This document shows, piece after piece, positions 53,942 through 63,120 of a stretch of 64,000 bases of DNA (positions are counted from its first letter, which is position 1; each line of letters starts with the position of its first letter). Origin of the DNA: Burkholderia diffusa (GTDB lineage: Bacteria > Pseudomonadota > Gammaproteobacteria > Burkholderiales > Burkholderiaceae); assembly GCF_001718315.1 (NCBI RefSeq), contig NZ_CP013363.1, positions 2,480,001 through 2,544,000 of the forward strand. Direction: 5' to 3'. The notes below the pieces were generated by a model. The model was given only the letters and a program-made list of their open reading frames with translations, searched no databases and was not told the origin of the DNA. Both the position numbers and the translations under genes were made by a program.

Positions 53942-53993
53942 GATGGGTTGTCTCTCTACCAGTGAATGCAGTCGATGCAGTGAAAGGGGTCGG

Positions 53994-55292
53994 TCAGACC
54001 GGAAGCTTGTTTTCGTAGTCGATCGCGCTGGAGCACACGAGCAGGCCCACGCCGGCCGCCGCGAACACCATCAGCGCAAGGAAGTAGGAACCGGTGAACT
54101 GCACGATCGCGCCGACCACGATCGGCACGGTGATGCCGCCGATGTTGCCGCCGAGGTTCATGAAGCCGCCGAGGAAGCCGATCTTGTTGCGCGTGCCGAG
54201 CGACGACGGGATGCACCAGTACAGCCCGCACCAGCGCAGGAAGAACAGCGTCGACGACAGCAGCGCGACGCACACGACAGGGCTCTTCACGTAGGCGACG
54301 GAAAAGATCGACACGGTCGCGATCACGGCCGCGATGCCGAACAGCGTGCGCATCACGACGTTCGGACGGCCGCCCGCGGCCTTCCACTTGTCGGCGATCC
54401 AGCCGCCAAGCAGCTCGCCGACGAAGCCGCAGAAAAAGATGATGAAGGTCGAGCCGCCCATCTGCTTGATGTCGAAGCCGTGCACCTTGTGCAGGTAGTT
54501 CGGCATCCATGTGAGCAGCCCGTAGAACACGCTGTTGAAGCACATCCAGCCGAAGAACATGCACCACACCGAGCGGTACTTGAAGAAGTCGCGCGAGCGG
54601 CCCGATGCGTCGGCCGGCTCGGCCGCGAGGTCGCTCGCGTGCGATGCCTCGATGTAGTCGGCTTCGAGATCGTTGACGCCCGGATGCTCGCGCGGCGTGT
54701 TGCGGATGTAGTACCACGCGAGGAAACCGGCCAGCACGGTGCCGACCCCGGCGACCGCGAACGCGAGCCGCCACGAGCCGAGCAGCGCGATCAGGCCGGC
54801 GATCAGCACCGCGCCCAGGGCCGCGCCGAGCGGCGCGCCGCCGTCGAGCAGCGTGGCGCCGCGGCCGCGCTCGGTCTGCGTCATCCAGATCGCGTTGAGC
54901 TTGCCGCCGGCCGGATAGATCGGCGCTTCGGACGCGCCGAGGCCCAGGCGCGTGAGCAGCAGCGACGGCGCGTTCGTGCACAGCGCGGCGATCGCCTGGA
55001 AAAAGCCCCAGAACACGGTTGCCGTCGCGATCACGATGCGCGGCTTGAACCGGTCGGCCAGCATCCCGCCCGGGATCTGCATCACCGCATAGGTCCAGAA
55101 AAACGAACTGAGGATCAGACCCTCCATCGCCGGCCCGATGTTGAACTCCTGCGAGATGTAAGGCATGGCGACGGACAGCGACGCGCGATCGACGTAGTTG
55201 ATCGCGATGAGGCTCAGCATGACGACGAATATCTTCCAGCGGACGGCGGATTTGCCGACCGTCAGGGCGGCGACACCGGAGGTTGAAGACAT
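53994..55292 (-). CDS. MFS transporter (anion:cation symporter type)
   Basis: A 432-residue permease with 12 predicted helices. The anion:cation symporter hallmarks are NYVDRASLSVAMPYIS in the first helix and GLGASEAPIYPAGGKLNAIW. Members move small organic acids (sugar acids, phthalate, allantoate, and tartrate) with protons. ATG 55292 follows GGAG by seven bases; the longer frame is not supported. It is the first gene of the operon, divergent from the GntR/FCD regulator, and probably imports the pathway substrate. Confidence 0.9.
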   Translation of the reverse strand: MSSTSGVAALTVGKSAVRWKIFVVMLSLIAINYVDRASLSVAMPYISQEFNIGPAMEGLILSSFFWTYAVMQIPGGMLADRFKPRIVIATATVFWGFFQAIAALCTNAPSLLLTRLGLGASEAPIYPAGGKLNAIWMTQTERGRGATLLDGGAPLGAALGAVLIAGLIALLGSWRLAFAVAGVGTVLAGFLAWYYIRNTPREHPGVNDLEADYIEASHASDLAAEPADASGRSRDFFKYRSVWCMFFGWMCFNSVFYGLLTWMPNYLHKVHGFDIKQMGGSTFIIFFCGFVGELLGGWIADKWKAAGGRPNVVMRTLFGIAAVIATVSIFSVAYVKSPVVCVALLSSTLFFLRWCGLYWCIPSSLGTRNKIGFLGGFMNLGGNIGGITVPIVVGAIVQFTGSYFLALMVFAAAGVGLLVCSSAIDYENKLPV

Positions 55293-55378
55293 GGACGGAC
55301 TCCAGGAGTGAACGAGGATGGTCAAGACGTCGCGCAACGTGGAACCGAGTATAGGATTAGAAATTTATAATTACCGTT

Positions 55379-55390
55379 AGCGTAAACGCT
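55379..55390. promoter_or_regulatory. Palindromic operator candidate, MFS / GntR intergenic region
   Basis: AGCGTAAACGCT is a 12-bp near-perfect palindrome in an A/T-rich 172-base gap between divergent genes. A second imperfect repeat (GGGTAAG at 55430-55436 with CTTGCCC at 55453-55459) abuts the regulator start. Either may be the GntR operator. Confidence 0.4.
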
Positions 55391-55464
55391 TGGTTTTATT
55401 GAAATTATTCTATCACTATGATGGTGCAGGGTAAGCCCCGATATCGTGATAAGCTTGCCCCATC

Positions 55465-56178
55465 ATGAGCCAGCCCCCCCGCAATCCCCTGCTTCTGCGC
55501 ACCCGCGGCATGGCCGCGGAGATCGCCGCGCGCCTGCGCGTGATGATCGACGAAGGCGAACTGCCGCCCGGCGCGCGGATCGACGAAAAGGAACTGAGCC
55601 TCGCGTTCGACGTGTCGAAGACGCCGCTGCGCGAAGCGCTGAAGGTGCTCGTCGCGGAAGGCGCGGTTACGCATCGCCAGTACATTGGCTATCGCGTCGC
55701 GCCGATCGACGTCGACGATCTCGTGTCGACATTCGAGCTGCTGCACGGGCTCGAGGCGATGGCGGGAGAACTGCTGCGCAAGCGCATCGCCGCGCCGGCG
55801 CTCGCCGCGTTGCAGGCGAAGCACCGGCGGATGGTCGAGTGCCATGAAGCCGGCAAGCGCGTCGAATATTTCCGGCTGAACCAGCAGATTCATCAGATGA
55901 TCGTCGACGCGGCGGGCAACCCGGTGCTGTCGGGCATCTATGCGTCGCTGATGTCGAAGGTGCACCGCGCACGCGGCGCCGCGAACGCGGACACGCTGCG
56001 CTGGGCGGAATCGCTGCACGAGCACGAAGCCATCATGGCCGCGCTCGCCGATCCCGACCATACGCTGCTGCCGCAGGTGCTGCGCAGCCATTCGGAAAAC
56101 ACCGCGCGGGAAGTGCTGGCGATCCTCGATCGCACGAGCCCGGCCGACGCGCCGGGCAAGCGGGCGGTGCAAGCGTGA
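55465..56178 (+). CDS. GntR-family regulator with FCD domain
   Basis: A 237-residue regulator. The winged helix (about 10-75) includes MIDEGELPPGARIDEKELSLAFDVSKTPLREALKVL, in part; the helical FCD effector domain at about 85-215 has the metal-binding His/Asp pattern (LNQQIHQMIVDAAGNP, LHEHEAIMAAL). FCD regulators usually bind organic acids. It is divergent from the MFS-hydantoinase operon and almost certainly controls it. Confidence 0.92.
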   Translation: MSQPPRNPLLLRTRGMAAEIAARLRVMIDEGELPPGARIDEKELSLAFDVSKTPLREALKVLVAEGAVTHRQYIGYRVAPIDVDDLVSTFELLHGLEAMAGELLRKRIAAPALAALQAKHRRMVECHEAGKRVEYFRLNQQIHQMIVDAAGNPVLSGIYASLMSKVHRARGAANADTLRWAESLHEHEAIMAALADPDHTLLPQVLRSHSENTAREVLAILDRTSPADAPGKRAVQA

Positions 56179-56219
56179 AGCCGCGCGCAGGCCGCGCGGC
56201 TCCGGCCGCCTGACGCCCG

Positions 56220-57395
56220 TTACACAGCCTTCAGCGCGCGCCGCGCCACTTCCGCGAAATAGCGCGCGCCCACCGGCAGGATCTCGTCGTTGAAATCGTA
56301 CGCCGCGTTGTGCAGCGGCACGCCGCCTCGCCCGACCGCATCACCGTTGCCGATGAACACGAAGTTGCCCGGCACGGCCTGCAGGAACGCGCCGAAGTCT
56401 TCCGAGATCATCATCGGCTGCACGTCGGCGTTCACCGCGTCGGCGCCCGCGACCTGCGCGGCGGCCTGCACCGCCGTATCGACCCATTCCGGAGAATTCA
56501 CCGTCGGCGCAAACTCGTGCGTGTACTCGAACGTGCAGGTCGCGCCGTGCGTTCGGCAGATTCCTTCGCTGATCTCGCGCATCCGCGTTTCCAGCAGCGT
56601 CTGCACGTCGCGCGAATAGCTGCGCGTGTCGCCCTTGATCGTCACCGTCGACGGCAGCACGTTGCGCAGCCCGTCGGTGATGAACTCCGTGCACGAAATC
56701 ACGGCCTGCTGGCCCGGATCGAGATTGCGCGACACGATCGTCTGCAGCGCGATCACGATCTGCGAACCGATCACGATCGGATCGATGCCCATGTGCGGGC
56801 GCGCCGCATGCGTGCCGCGCCCGTCGATCCGGATCACGAAGTTGTCCTCGCTCGCCATGATGCCACCCGCGCGCGTCGAGAACGTGCCGGCGCGCATGCC
56901 CGGCATGTTGTGCGCGCCGAAGATCGCGTCGACCGGGAAGCGCTCGAACAGACCGTCGGCCATCATCGCCTTCGCGCCGCGGCCATGCTCCTCGGCCGGC
57001 TGGAAGATGAAGCGCACCGTGCCGTCGAAGTCCTTGCGCTCGGCCAGCAGTTGCGCCGCGCCGAGCACCATCGACATGTGGCCGTCGTGTCCGCACGCGT
57101 GCATCTTGCCCGGCGTGCGCGACGCATGTTCGCGGCCCGGCGCGTGTTCGGCGATGTTCAGCGCGTCCATGTCCGCGCGGATGCCGATCGTGCGCGTGCC
57201 GGTGCCGGCCGTCAGGTTCGCGACGAGCCCGGTGCCGCCGATCCCGCGATGCACGTCGAGCCCGAGCGCCGTCAGGATCCGCGCGACGTAGTCCGACGTG
57301 TTCACTTCCTCGAAACCCGTCTCCGGGTGCTGGTGCAGATGCCGGCGCCAGGTTTTCAATTGCCGTTGCAACGTGCTTTCTTCCATTGCGTCCAT
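56220..57395 (-). CDS. M20-family amidohydrolase (hippurate hydrolase/AbgA type)
   Basis: A 391-residue zinc hydrolase cleaving N-acyl amino acids. Conserved blocks: RHLHQHPETGFEEVNTSDYV, IGIRADMDALNI with the first metal Asp, KMHACGHDGHMSMVLGAA with metal His/Asp, QPAEEHGRGAKAMMADG with catalytic Glu pair, and ISEDFGAF. Start at ATG 57395 with GAGG nine bases upstream. It begins 38 bases after the dpaL stop in the same direction, so the two are a unit, perhaps releasing or trimming amino acids used by the ammonia-lyase. Confidence 0.9.
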   Translation of the reverse strand: MDAMEESTLQRQLKTWRRHLHQHPETGFEEVNTSDYVARILTALGLDVHRGIGGTGLVANLTAGTGTRTIGIRADMDALNIAEHAPGREHASRTPGKMHACGHDGHMSMVLGAAQLLAERKDFDGTVRFIFQPAEEHGRGAKAMMADGLFERFPVDAIFGAHNMPGMRAGTFSTRAGGIMASEDNFVIRIDGRGTHAARPHMGIDPIVIGSQIVIALQTIVSRNLDPGQQAVISCTEFITDGLRNVLPSTVTIKGDTRSYSRDVQTLLETRMREISEGICRTHGATCTFEYTHEFAPTVNSPEWVDTAVQAAAQVAGADAVNADVQPMMISEDFGAFLQAVPGNFVFIGNGDAVGRGGVPLHNAAYDFNDEILPVGARYFAEVARRALKAV

Positions 57396-57433
57396 CGTGC
57401 TTGCCTCGTCGGTCGTCAAGTCGTTCGGTTCGC

Positions 57434-58669
57434 TCAGGCCATCGCCGCTGCACGGTTCAGCCAGCCGCGCTGGCGCGCGAGCACCGCGTCGGCCGTGTCG
57501 CCGACGCACTGCCGGTAGACCGACGGCGCGGTCGCGCCTTCCGTGTTGATCGCGAGCACGCGTGCGTTCGCGTCGAGCCCGGTCTGCCGCGCCAGCACCG
57601 GGTCGCGCATCAGCACGGTCAATCCGGCGATGCCCGCCGCGCCCGACTCGCCGGACACGAACGGCACATCGCGTTCGCTGCCGGCGGCAAGCCGGCGCAT
57701 CGCCTGCACCGCGTCGTCGTCGTCGATCAGCATGAAGTGGTCGATGCACGGCTCGAGGAAATCCCATGCGAGCGGCGACGCCTCGCCGCACGCGAGCCCG
57801 GCCATCACCGAATCGACACTGCCGGTCGCCTTCGTCGCGCGACCGGCGAGCGCGCTCTGGTACAGGCAATCGGCCTGGCGCGGCTCGACGACGATGAAAT
57901 GCGGCCGCCGTGCGCCGGCATGCTCCCACAGATAGCTCGCGACACCGGCCGCGAGGCCGCCCACGCCGCCTTGCAGGAACACGTGCGTGAACGGGCGGCC
58001 GTCTTCGCACGCGGGCTGCTGCGCGAGCGCCTCGGCCGCGATCACGCCGTAGCCCTGCATCACGTCGCGCGGAATCGCCTCGTAGCCGTCGTACGACGTA
58101 TCCGACACCACGTGCCAACCGTTCGCGTCCGCGAGTTGCGCGGCGTGCACGACGGATTCGTCGTAGTTACCGGCGATCCGCACGATCCGCGCGCCCTGCG
58201 CGGCGATCGCGTGCTCGCGCTCCGCGTCGACGTGCGCATGCAGCACGATCACGCAGCGGCAGCCGATCGCGCGCGCGGCGGCGGCCAGCGCGCGGCCGTG
58301 ATTGCCGTCGGTCGCGCTGATCACCGTCAGGTTGGCCAGCGACGCCGCGTAACGCCCGGTGACGAGCCCGCGCGGATCGAGTTCCTCGTTGCGCCGCAGC
58401 CGCTTCACGAGCCGCATCAGCGCGATCGGTGCGCCGAGCGCCTTGAAGCTGCCGAGCGGCGAACGGCACGCTTCGTCCTTCACCCCGACGCTCGCGACAC
58501 CGAGCCGCGCGGCCAGGTCGGGCAACGCGCGCAACGGCGTGCGCGCCGCGCCGACGAGCGGCCAGTGCGACAGCCACGCGCCGCTCTCGCCGGCAGCGGC
58601 AATGTTCATGATGCGGCGCAGCGCGTCGGGATAGTCGATGCGCGACGCGCGGGGATTGGCGATCAGCAT
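57434..58669 (-). CDS. dpaL: Diaminopropionate ammonia-lyase
   Basis: A 411-residue PLP enzyme converting 2,3-diaminopropionate to pyruvate and two ammonia. The Schiff-base Lys is in SPLGSFKALGAP, the phosphate-binding Gly-rich loop in GGVGGLAAGVASY, and SATDGNHGRALA matches the family's Asn/His substrate loop. FVSGESGAAGIAGL lies near the C-terminus. Length fits DpaL (about 400). The start at 58669 follows GGAG by 11 bases; an in-frame leader to 58915 is not needed. Divergent from an Lrp-type regulator. Confidence 0.92.
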   Translation of the reverse strand: MLIANPRASRIDYPDALRRIMNIAAAGESGAWLSHWPLVGAARTPLRALPDLAARLGVASVGVKDEACRSPLGSFKALGAPIALMRLVKRLRRNEELDPRGLVTGRYAASLANLTVISATDGNHGRALAAAARAIGCRCVIVLHAHVDAEREHAIAAQGARIVRIAGNYDESVVHAAQLADANGWHVVSDTSYDGYEAIPRDVMQGYGVIAAEALAQQPACEDGRPFTHVFLQGGVGGLAAGVASYLWEHAGARRPHFIVVEPRQADCLYQSALAGRATKATGSVDSVMAGLACGEASPLAWDFLEPCIDHFMLIDDDDAVQAMRRLAAGSERDVPFVSGESGAAGIAGLTVLMRDPVLARQTGLDANARVLAINTEGATAPSVYRQCVGDTADAVLARQRGWLNRAAAMA

Positions 58670-58850
58670 GGCGGAAAGGGCTCCGGAAAAGGGCCGCGCG
58701 GGCAGCCCGTCAGTGGATGCGGTGCGGGCGCATACGGGTTGCGCTCGCTGTCGGTCCGAAAAATAATATTGCGCATGCTCAGCAACAAAATCGCCAAATC
58801 GGCGAGCTTGACGCAAAAATTTCTCATTCTTTCGAGGCTGCCACGCCATC

Positions 58851-59327
58851 ATGCCCATTCCACTCGATACGTTCGATCGCAAGCTGCTGATGGAAGTCCA
58901 GCGCGACGCGCACACGCCGCAGAACGAACTCGGCGCCCGCGTAAACCTGTCGACCGCCGCCGTGAACCGCCGTCTGCGGCGGCTCGCGGAAAACGGCGTG
59001 ATCGAGCGCTATACAGCCGTCGTCGCGCCGGAGAAGGTCGATCATCCGCTGACGATCGTCGTGAACGTCGAGGTCGAGAGCGAGCAGATCGACCAGCTCG
59101 ACGCGATGAAGCGGACCTTCGAGCGCTGCCCGCAGATCCAGCAGTGCTACTACGTGACCGGGGAATGGGATTTCGTGCTGATCCTGGCCGTGCGCAACAT
59201 GGATCAGTACAACGCGCTCACGCGCGAGCTGTTCTTCGCGAACAACAACGTGAAGCGCTTCAAGACGCTGGTCAGCATGAGCCGCGTGAAGGTCGGGCTC
59301 GAAGTGCCGGTCGAGACCGGCGAGTGA
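58851..59327 (+). CDS. Lrp/AsnC-family regulator
   Basis: A 158-residue regulator. The N-terminal helix-turn-helix (4-60) contains DTFDRKLLMEVQRDAHTPQNELGARVNLSTAAVNRRLRRL, in part; the RAM ligand domain (65-150) has VVNVEVESEQIDQLDAM and CYYVTGEWDFVLILAVRNM. It is divergent from dpaL and the M20 gene and probably senses an amino acid, perhaps diaminopropionate or its source. Confidence 0.93.
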   Translation: MPIPLDTFDRKLLMEVQRDAHTPQNELGARVNLSTAAVNRRLRRLAENGVIERYTAVVAPEKVDHPLTIVVNVEVESEQIDQLDAMKRTFERCPQIQQCYYVTGEWDFVLILAVRNMDQYNALTRELFFANNNVKRFKTLVSMSRVKVGLEVPVETGE

Positions 59328-59343
59328 CGTGTGGCGATCGACG

Positions 59344-59961
59344 TCAGCGCCGGTCGGCGGCCAGTGACCCGAAAAACGTCGCCACCTTAGCCTTGCTCGT
59401 CGTCTGCAACCGCGACATGAGCCCGTGGTCGACTTGCCGCAGCCCGTAAGTCTCGCCGATGTCGCGCTGCATCCGGCACCAGAGGTGGGTCGCGATCTCC
59501 GCATCGACCATCGCGCGGTGCGCGCGGCCTGCCTTCGGCAGCCGCAGCATGTCGGCGAGGCTCGACAGCCGGTGACTTTGCGCGTGCGGGTAGATGCGCC
59601 GCGCGACGAGCATCGTGCATGCGAACGCATGATCGGCCGCCACGCCGAGCATGCCGAGCTCGGCTTGCCAGAACCGCTTGTCGAAGCCGGCGTTGTGCGC
59701 GACGACGGGGTGGCTTCCGACGAATGCCGCAGCTTCCTTCATGACCTTCGACACTGGCGGCGCCGACGCAATCATCTCGTTCGTGATTCCGGTGAGCGCG
59801 ACGACGTCGGAAGGAATGCGCCGCCCTGCGTTCATCAGGCTCTGGTAGCGGTCGACGATCTCGCCGTCGCGCAGCAGGATCACGGCGATCTCGGTCGCCC
59901 TGTCTCCCATGTTCGGGGAAAGCCCGGTTGTTTCGAAGTCGAGTACCGCTACGGTTTGCAT
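59344..59961 (-). CDS. DnaQ-like 3'-5' exonuclease (DEDDh)
   Basis: A 205-residue exonuclease. The four acidic residues and His are present: Asp8/Glu10 in AVLDFETTGLSPN, Asp in VAHNAGFDKRFWQ, and the His and last Asp in HRAMVDAEIATHLW. YHARSH-like linker YPHAQSHRLSSLADML is typical of the epsilon/PolC group. It may assist repair or act on RNA; no polymerase partner is adjacent. The start at 59961 excludes an upstream basic leader. It converges with the Lrp gene, 16 bases apart. Confidence 0.9.
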   Translation of the reverse strand: MQTVAVLDFETTGLSPNMGDRATEIAVILLRDGEIVDRYQSLMNAGRRIPSDVVALTGITNEMIASAPPVSKVMKEAAAFVGSHPVVAHNAGFDKRFWQAELGMLGVAADHAFACTMLVARRIYPHAQSHRLSSLADMLRLPKAGRAHRAMVDAEIATHLWCRMQRDIGETYGLRQVDHGLMSRLQTTSKAKVATFFGSLAADRR

Positions 59962-60151
59962 GGTCGAATCAGGGGAAGGATGCCTGGCGAGCCACGTCGA
60001 TCGAGACGCGTCCCGCCGACGCAAAAGCGCCATAGTATCCCCGGATGCGGTATCCGGCGGCAAACGCCGTCGTCGCGTGCCACTTCCGCTGCGAGACAAA
60101 GGCGAACGTACCGATGCACCCGCGCATCGGTACGTTCACGCGCCCGCTACG

Positions 60152-61876
60152 TCAGCGACAACTGAAACTCGCCGCCGAATTCACGTCGCCCGAGCCGTTG
60201 TAGCGCGCAACTTGCGGATACGGACACAGCGGACGCGTGCGTCCCGCTCCCCACGACGCCGGCACGTCCGCATTCGGCACCGCGTTCGTCGTGTCGCGCG
60301 CCGTGGCGACGATCGCCTTGGGCGCCTGCCCTTGCTCGACCCACGCGACGAGCGGCGTCAGCATGTCGAACTGGTCGGCTGCCGGCCCGCCCGAGCAGTG
60401 GTTCATGCCCGGCACCGGATAGAAGCGCGCGAAGTCCGACGCGTCGCCGCCGTTCGCCTGCGCGAGCCGCCCGTACCAGTCGCTCGTGTCGCTGTACGAG
60501 AACACCGGATCGCCCGTGCCGTGATAGACCAGCAGCTTCGCGCCGCGCGACTTCAGCGCGGACAGGTTGGTCTCGTCGGGCGGCGTCATGAACGACCACG
60601 CGGATTGCGTGTACACGCCGTTCGTCGCGAAGATCGCCGGCGCGTCGTTGTCCATGTCGAAGCCGAGCGCGAAGCCGGCGAGGTTCGCGAGCGTCGCGGC
60701 GGTTTTCGGCGGCGTCGTGAACGTGAACGCCATCGCGGCCGGGTCGAGCGTGACCGAGTTCGACTGCTTCCACGCGGCCCAGCCGCCGGCCGCGATGCCC
60801 GGATCGTACGGAAAGCTCGCATAGAGCGCCGTGCCCGCGCTGTTGCGCGCGCCCGCGAACACGTTCTCGAGCGCACTCTTCTGCGCGGTCGTCAGGCAGG
60901 CGCCGGTGCGCGTGCCGTTCGCGCAGGTCGGGATGTCGGCGTCGACGCTGAAATGCGCCTGGCATGCGGCGACGTCCTGCACCATCCCGTCGGCCACGCC
61001 GTCGAGCGCATCGCACTTGTCGAGAATCGTCGCACCGACGAACTTGCGTTCCGCATCGGTGAAGCCGCTGCGAATATCGGGCAGCCCATTCGTCCCCGTC
61101 GCCGACGCGATCTTCGCGAACTGCTGCGCACCGTACATCTCGCCGATCGCCGCCTTCGGCAGATGGAAGCCCGGGTCGCCCGCGATGATCCCGTCGTAGT
61201 CGCCCGCGTTGCGCACGGCCGTGACCATCGCGTGACGGCCGCCGTTCGAGCAGCCGCCGAAATAGCTGCGGTCGGGCGCTTTCCCGTATGCGAGCCGGAT
61301 CACTTGCTTGGCCATCGGCGTGAGCGCGTCGACGGCGCCGTAGCCGTAGTCGAGCCGCGCCTGCGGATCGAGGCCGAACAGCGGGTTCTGCGCGGCGCTG
61401 TGCCCGGAATCCGAGCTGATCACCGCGAAGCCCATGTTCAGCGCGTCGGTCAGCGGCCCGCCGCCGCCGATCTCGCCGGTCGCGGTCACGACGTTGCCGT
61501 CGAGCCCGCCGTTCGCCTGGTAGAAGAAGCGGCCGTTCCACGCTTTCGGCAAACGCATCTCGAAACCGATCGCATAGGTCTGGCCGTCCACCGCGCTCAC
61601 GCGCTCGTTCATCTTCCCGTCGATCACGCAGTGTTCGGCGATCGGCTTGCCGGCCACCGTCAGCGTGCCGGCGGCCGCAGTGGTCACCGACGTGAACGAC
61701 GTGTTCGCGTACGACAGCTTCGCGGCGAGCGCGTCGCAGGTCTGCGTCATCGCGGCCGGCGTCGCGGCGCTCAGGTGCGTCGGCGTGGCGCTGACGGAAT
61801 CGTCGCCGCCGCAGCCGGCGAGCATGGCTGCCGCCGACAGCGGTGCAATGCAAAGGAATGCAGATTTCCTATTCAA
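60152..61876 (-). CDS. Tannase/feruloyl esterase-family lipoprotein
   Basis: A 574-residue exported serine esterase. The lipobox LAGC ends the leader (LSAAAMLAGCGGDD). The Ser of the catalytic triad is in SYFGGCSNGGRHAMV, the Asp in VYHGTGDPVFSYSD, and the His in PGMNHCSGGPAADQ. A disulfide linking the Cys next to Ser and His is conserved in this family (CS-D-HC motif). The family hydrolyses galloyl or feruloyl esters. It ends the operon with the porin and MFS genes, which suggests capture of aromatic acids released outside the cell. Confidence 0.9.
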   Translation of the reverse strand: MNRKSAFLCIAPLSAAAMLAGCGGDDSVSATPTHLSAATPAAMTQTCDALAAKLSYANTSFTSVTTAAAGTLTVAGKPIAEHCVIDGKMNERVSAVDGQTYAIGFEMRLPKAWNGRFFYQANGGLDGNVVTATGEIGGGGPLTDALNMGFAVISSDSGHSAAQNPLFGLDPQARLDYGYGAVDALTPMAKQVIRLAYGKAPDRSYFGGCSNGGRHAMVTAVRNAGDYDGIIAGDPGFHLPKAAIGEMYGAQQFAKIASATGTNGLPDIRSGFTDAERKFVGATILDKCDALDGVADGMVQDVAACQAHFSVDADIPTCANGTRTGACLTTAQKSALENVFAGARNSAGTALYASFPYDPGIAAGGWAAWKQSNSVTLDPAAMAFTFTTPPKTAATLANLAGFALGFDMDNDAPAIFATNGVYTQSAWSFMTPPDETNLSALKSRGAKLLVYHGTGDPVFSYSDTSDWYGRLAQANGGDASDFARFYPVPGMNHCSGGPAADQFDMLTPLVAWVEQGQAPKAIVATARDTTNAVPNADVPASWGAGRTRPLCPYPQVARYNGSGDVNSAASFSCR

Positions 61877-61904
61877 GATATCTCCCCTTCGTCAGGCTGC
61901 CGGA

Positions 61905-63053
61905 TCAGAACATGTGCCGCACGCCGACCATCGCGCCGAGCTGCCCCATCCCGGCGCCGGGCGTCGTGCCGGGCCCGCCGCCGCTGACCGCGTAGCGTGC
62001 ATGCGCGCTGTTCCACAGATACGAAGATTGCGCATAGACGGCCGTGCGCTTGGTCAGCAGATAGGTCGCGCGCAGCGTGGCCATCGTCGCGCGCGTGTCG
62101 TGCGCGCTGTTGACGATCCGGTAACCCTCGCCGTCGACGATGAAATCGGGCTTCACCGCATACGACGCACCGAGGAAGAACAGGTCCGAATGCGCGCCCG
62201 GCGCGGCCGGCGAGCCGGTCGACACGCGCCGCCCGATCCAGCCCGCGCCGATCCGCGCGCCGGCCGCCTGCGCATACGCGCTCACGTGCGTGCGCGCGTC
62301 CTTGCCGCCGCTGCTGGTGAATGCGACCGGTGCGACGCCGTCGAAGAAGTTCGCGGCCGCGCCGGTGCCGCCGCGCTGCTCCTCGTACGATGCCGCCGCA
62401 CCGAAATACGCGCTGTCGTACTTGAGCATCACCGACCAGTTGCGGCACTGGACGGCATCGCCCGGCACCTGCCCCGCGCACGTGCCCTGCCCCGGCGAAT
62501 TGCCGGTGCCCGCGCCGTCGCGGCCGAACGAATACGCGGCGCCGAGCGTCACGCCGCGATACGTGCCGACGTAGGTCACCGCGTTGTCGGCGCGGCCGTT
62601 CGGCACGTATGCGTCGAACGAGCCGAGCCCGTAGATGTCGGGGCCGATGATGTCCGCGCCCTGCAGCGCGAGATAGGTCATCGTGTACTGGCGGCCGAAC
62701 GCGAGCGTGCCGAAGCCGCTCTTCAATCCGACGAATGCCTGCCGCCCGAACAGCCGGCCGCCCTGGCCGAGATCGCCGCCGCGCACGTTGAAACCGCTTT
62801 CGAGCGTGAATACCGCCTGATAGCCGCCGCCGAGATCCTCCGTGCCGCGCAGGCCCCAGCGAGACGGCAGCTCGCCGGTCACGCCCGGCATGCGCACGAC
62901 GTGGTCGCCGGCCGCGTTCGCGTGCGACACGAACTCGACGCCCGTATCGATGATGCCGTACAGCGTCACGCTGGACTGCGCGTGCGCGCCCGGCGCGGCA
63001 AGCGCGCAGCACGCGCCGGCGGCCAGCAGGCCGTTCCTAGTCTTCGTCTTCAT
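61905..63053 (-). CDS. Outer-membrane porin (Burkholderia OpcP/OmpC type)
   Basis: A 382-residue trimeric-porin monomer. The signal peptide ends GAHAQ. The mature start SSVTLYGIIDTGVEFVSHAN, then SRWGLRGTEDLGGGYQAVFTLESGF, is the Gram-negative porin pattern of betaproteobacteria, and the protein ends in Phe (VGVRHMF) for BAM recognition. Sixteen beta strands are expected. It begins 28 bases upstream of the tannase start in transcript order, and the MFS gene precedes it, consistent with an uptake operon. Solute choice cannot be predicted. Confidence 0.93.
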   Translation of the reverse strand: MKTKTRNGLLAAGACCALAAPGAHAQSSVTLYGIIDTGVEFVSHANAAGDHVVRMPGVTGELPSRWGLRGTEDLGGGYQAVFTLESGFNVRGGDLGQGGRLFGRQAFVGLKSGFGTLAFGRQYTMTYLALQGADIIGPDIYGLGSFDAYVPNGRADNAVTYVGTYRGVTLGAAYSFGRDGAGTGNSPGQGTCAGQVPGDAVQCRNWSVMLKYDSAYFGAAASYEEQRGGTGAAANFFDGVAPVAFTSSGGKDARTHVSAYAQAAGARIGAGWIGRRVSTGSPAAPGAHSDLFFLGASYAVKPDFIVDGEGYRIVNSAHDTRATMATLRATYLLTKRTAVYAQSSYLWNSAHARYAVSGGGPGTTPGAGMGQLGAMVGVRHMF

Positions 63054-63120
63054 TTCGTTGCGTCTCCAGACCGTGATGAGTTGCGCGCTCTGACGGCGCG
63101 CATTGAAAAAACGAAACGTT

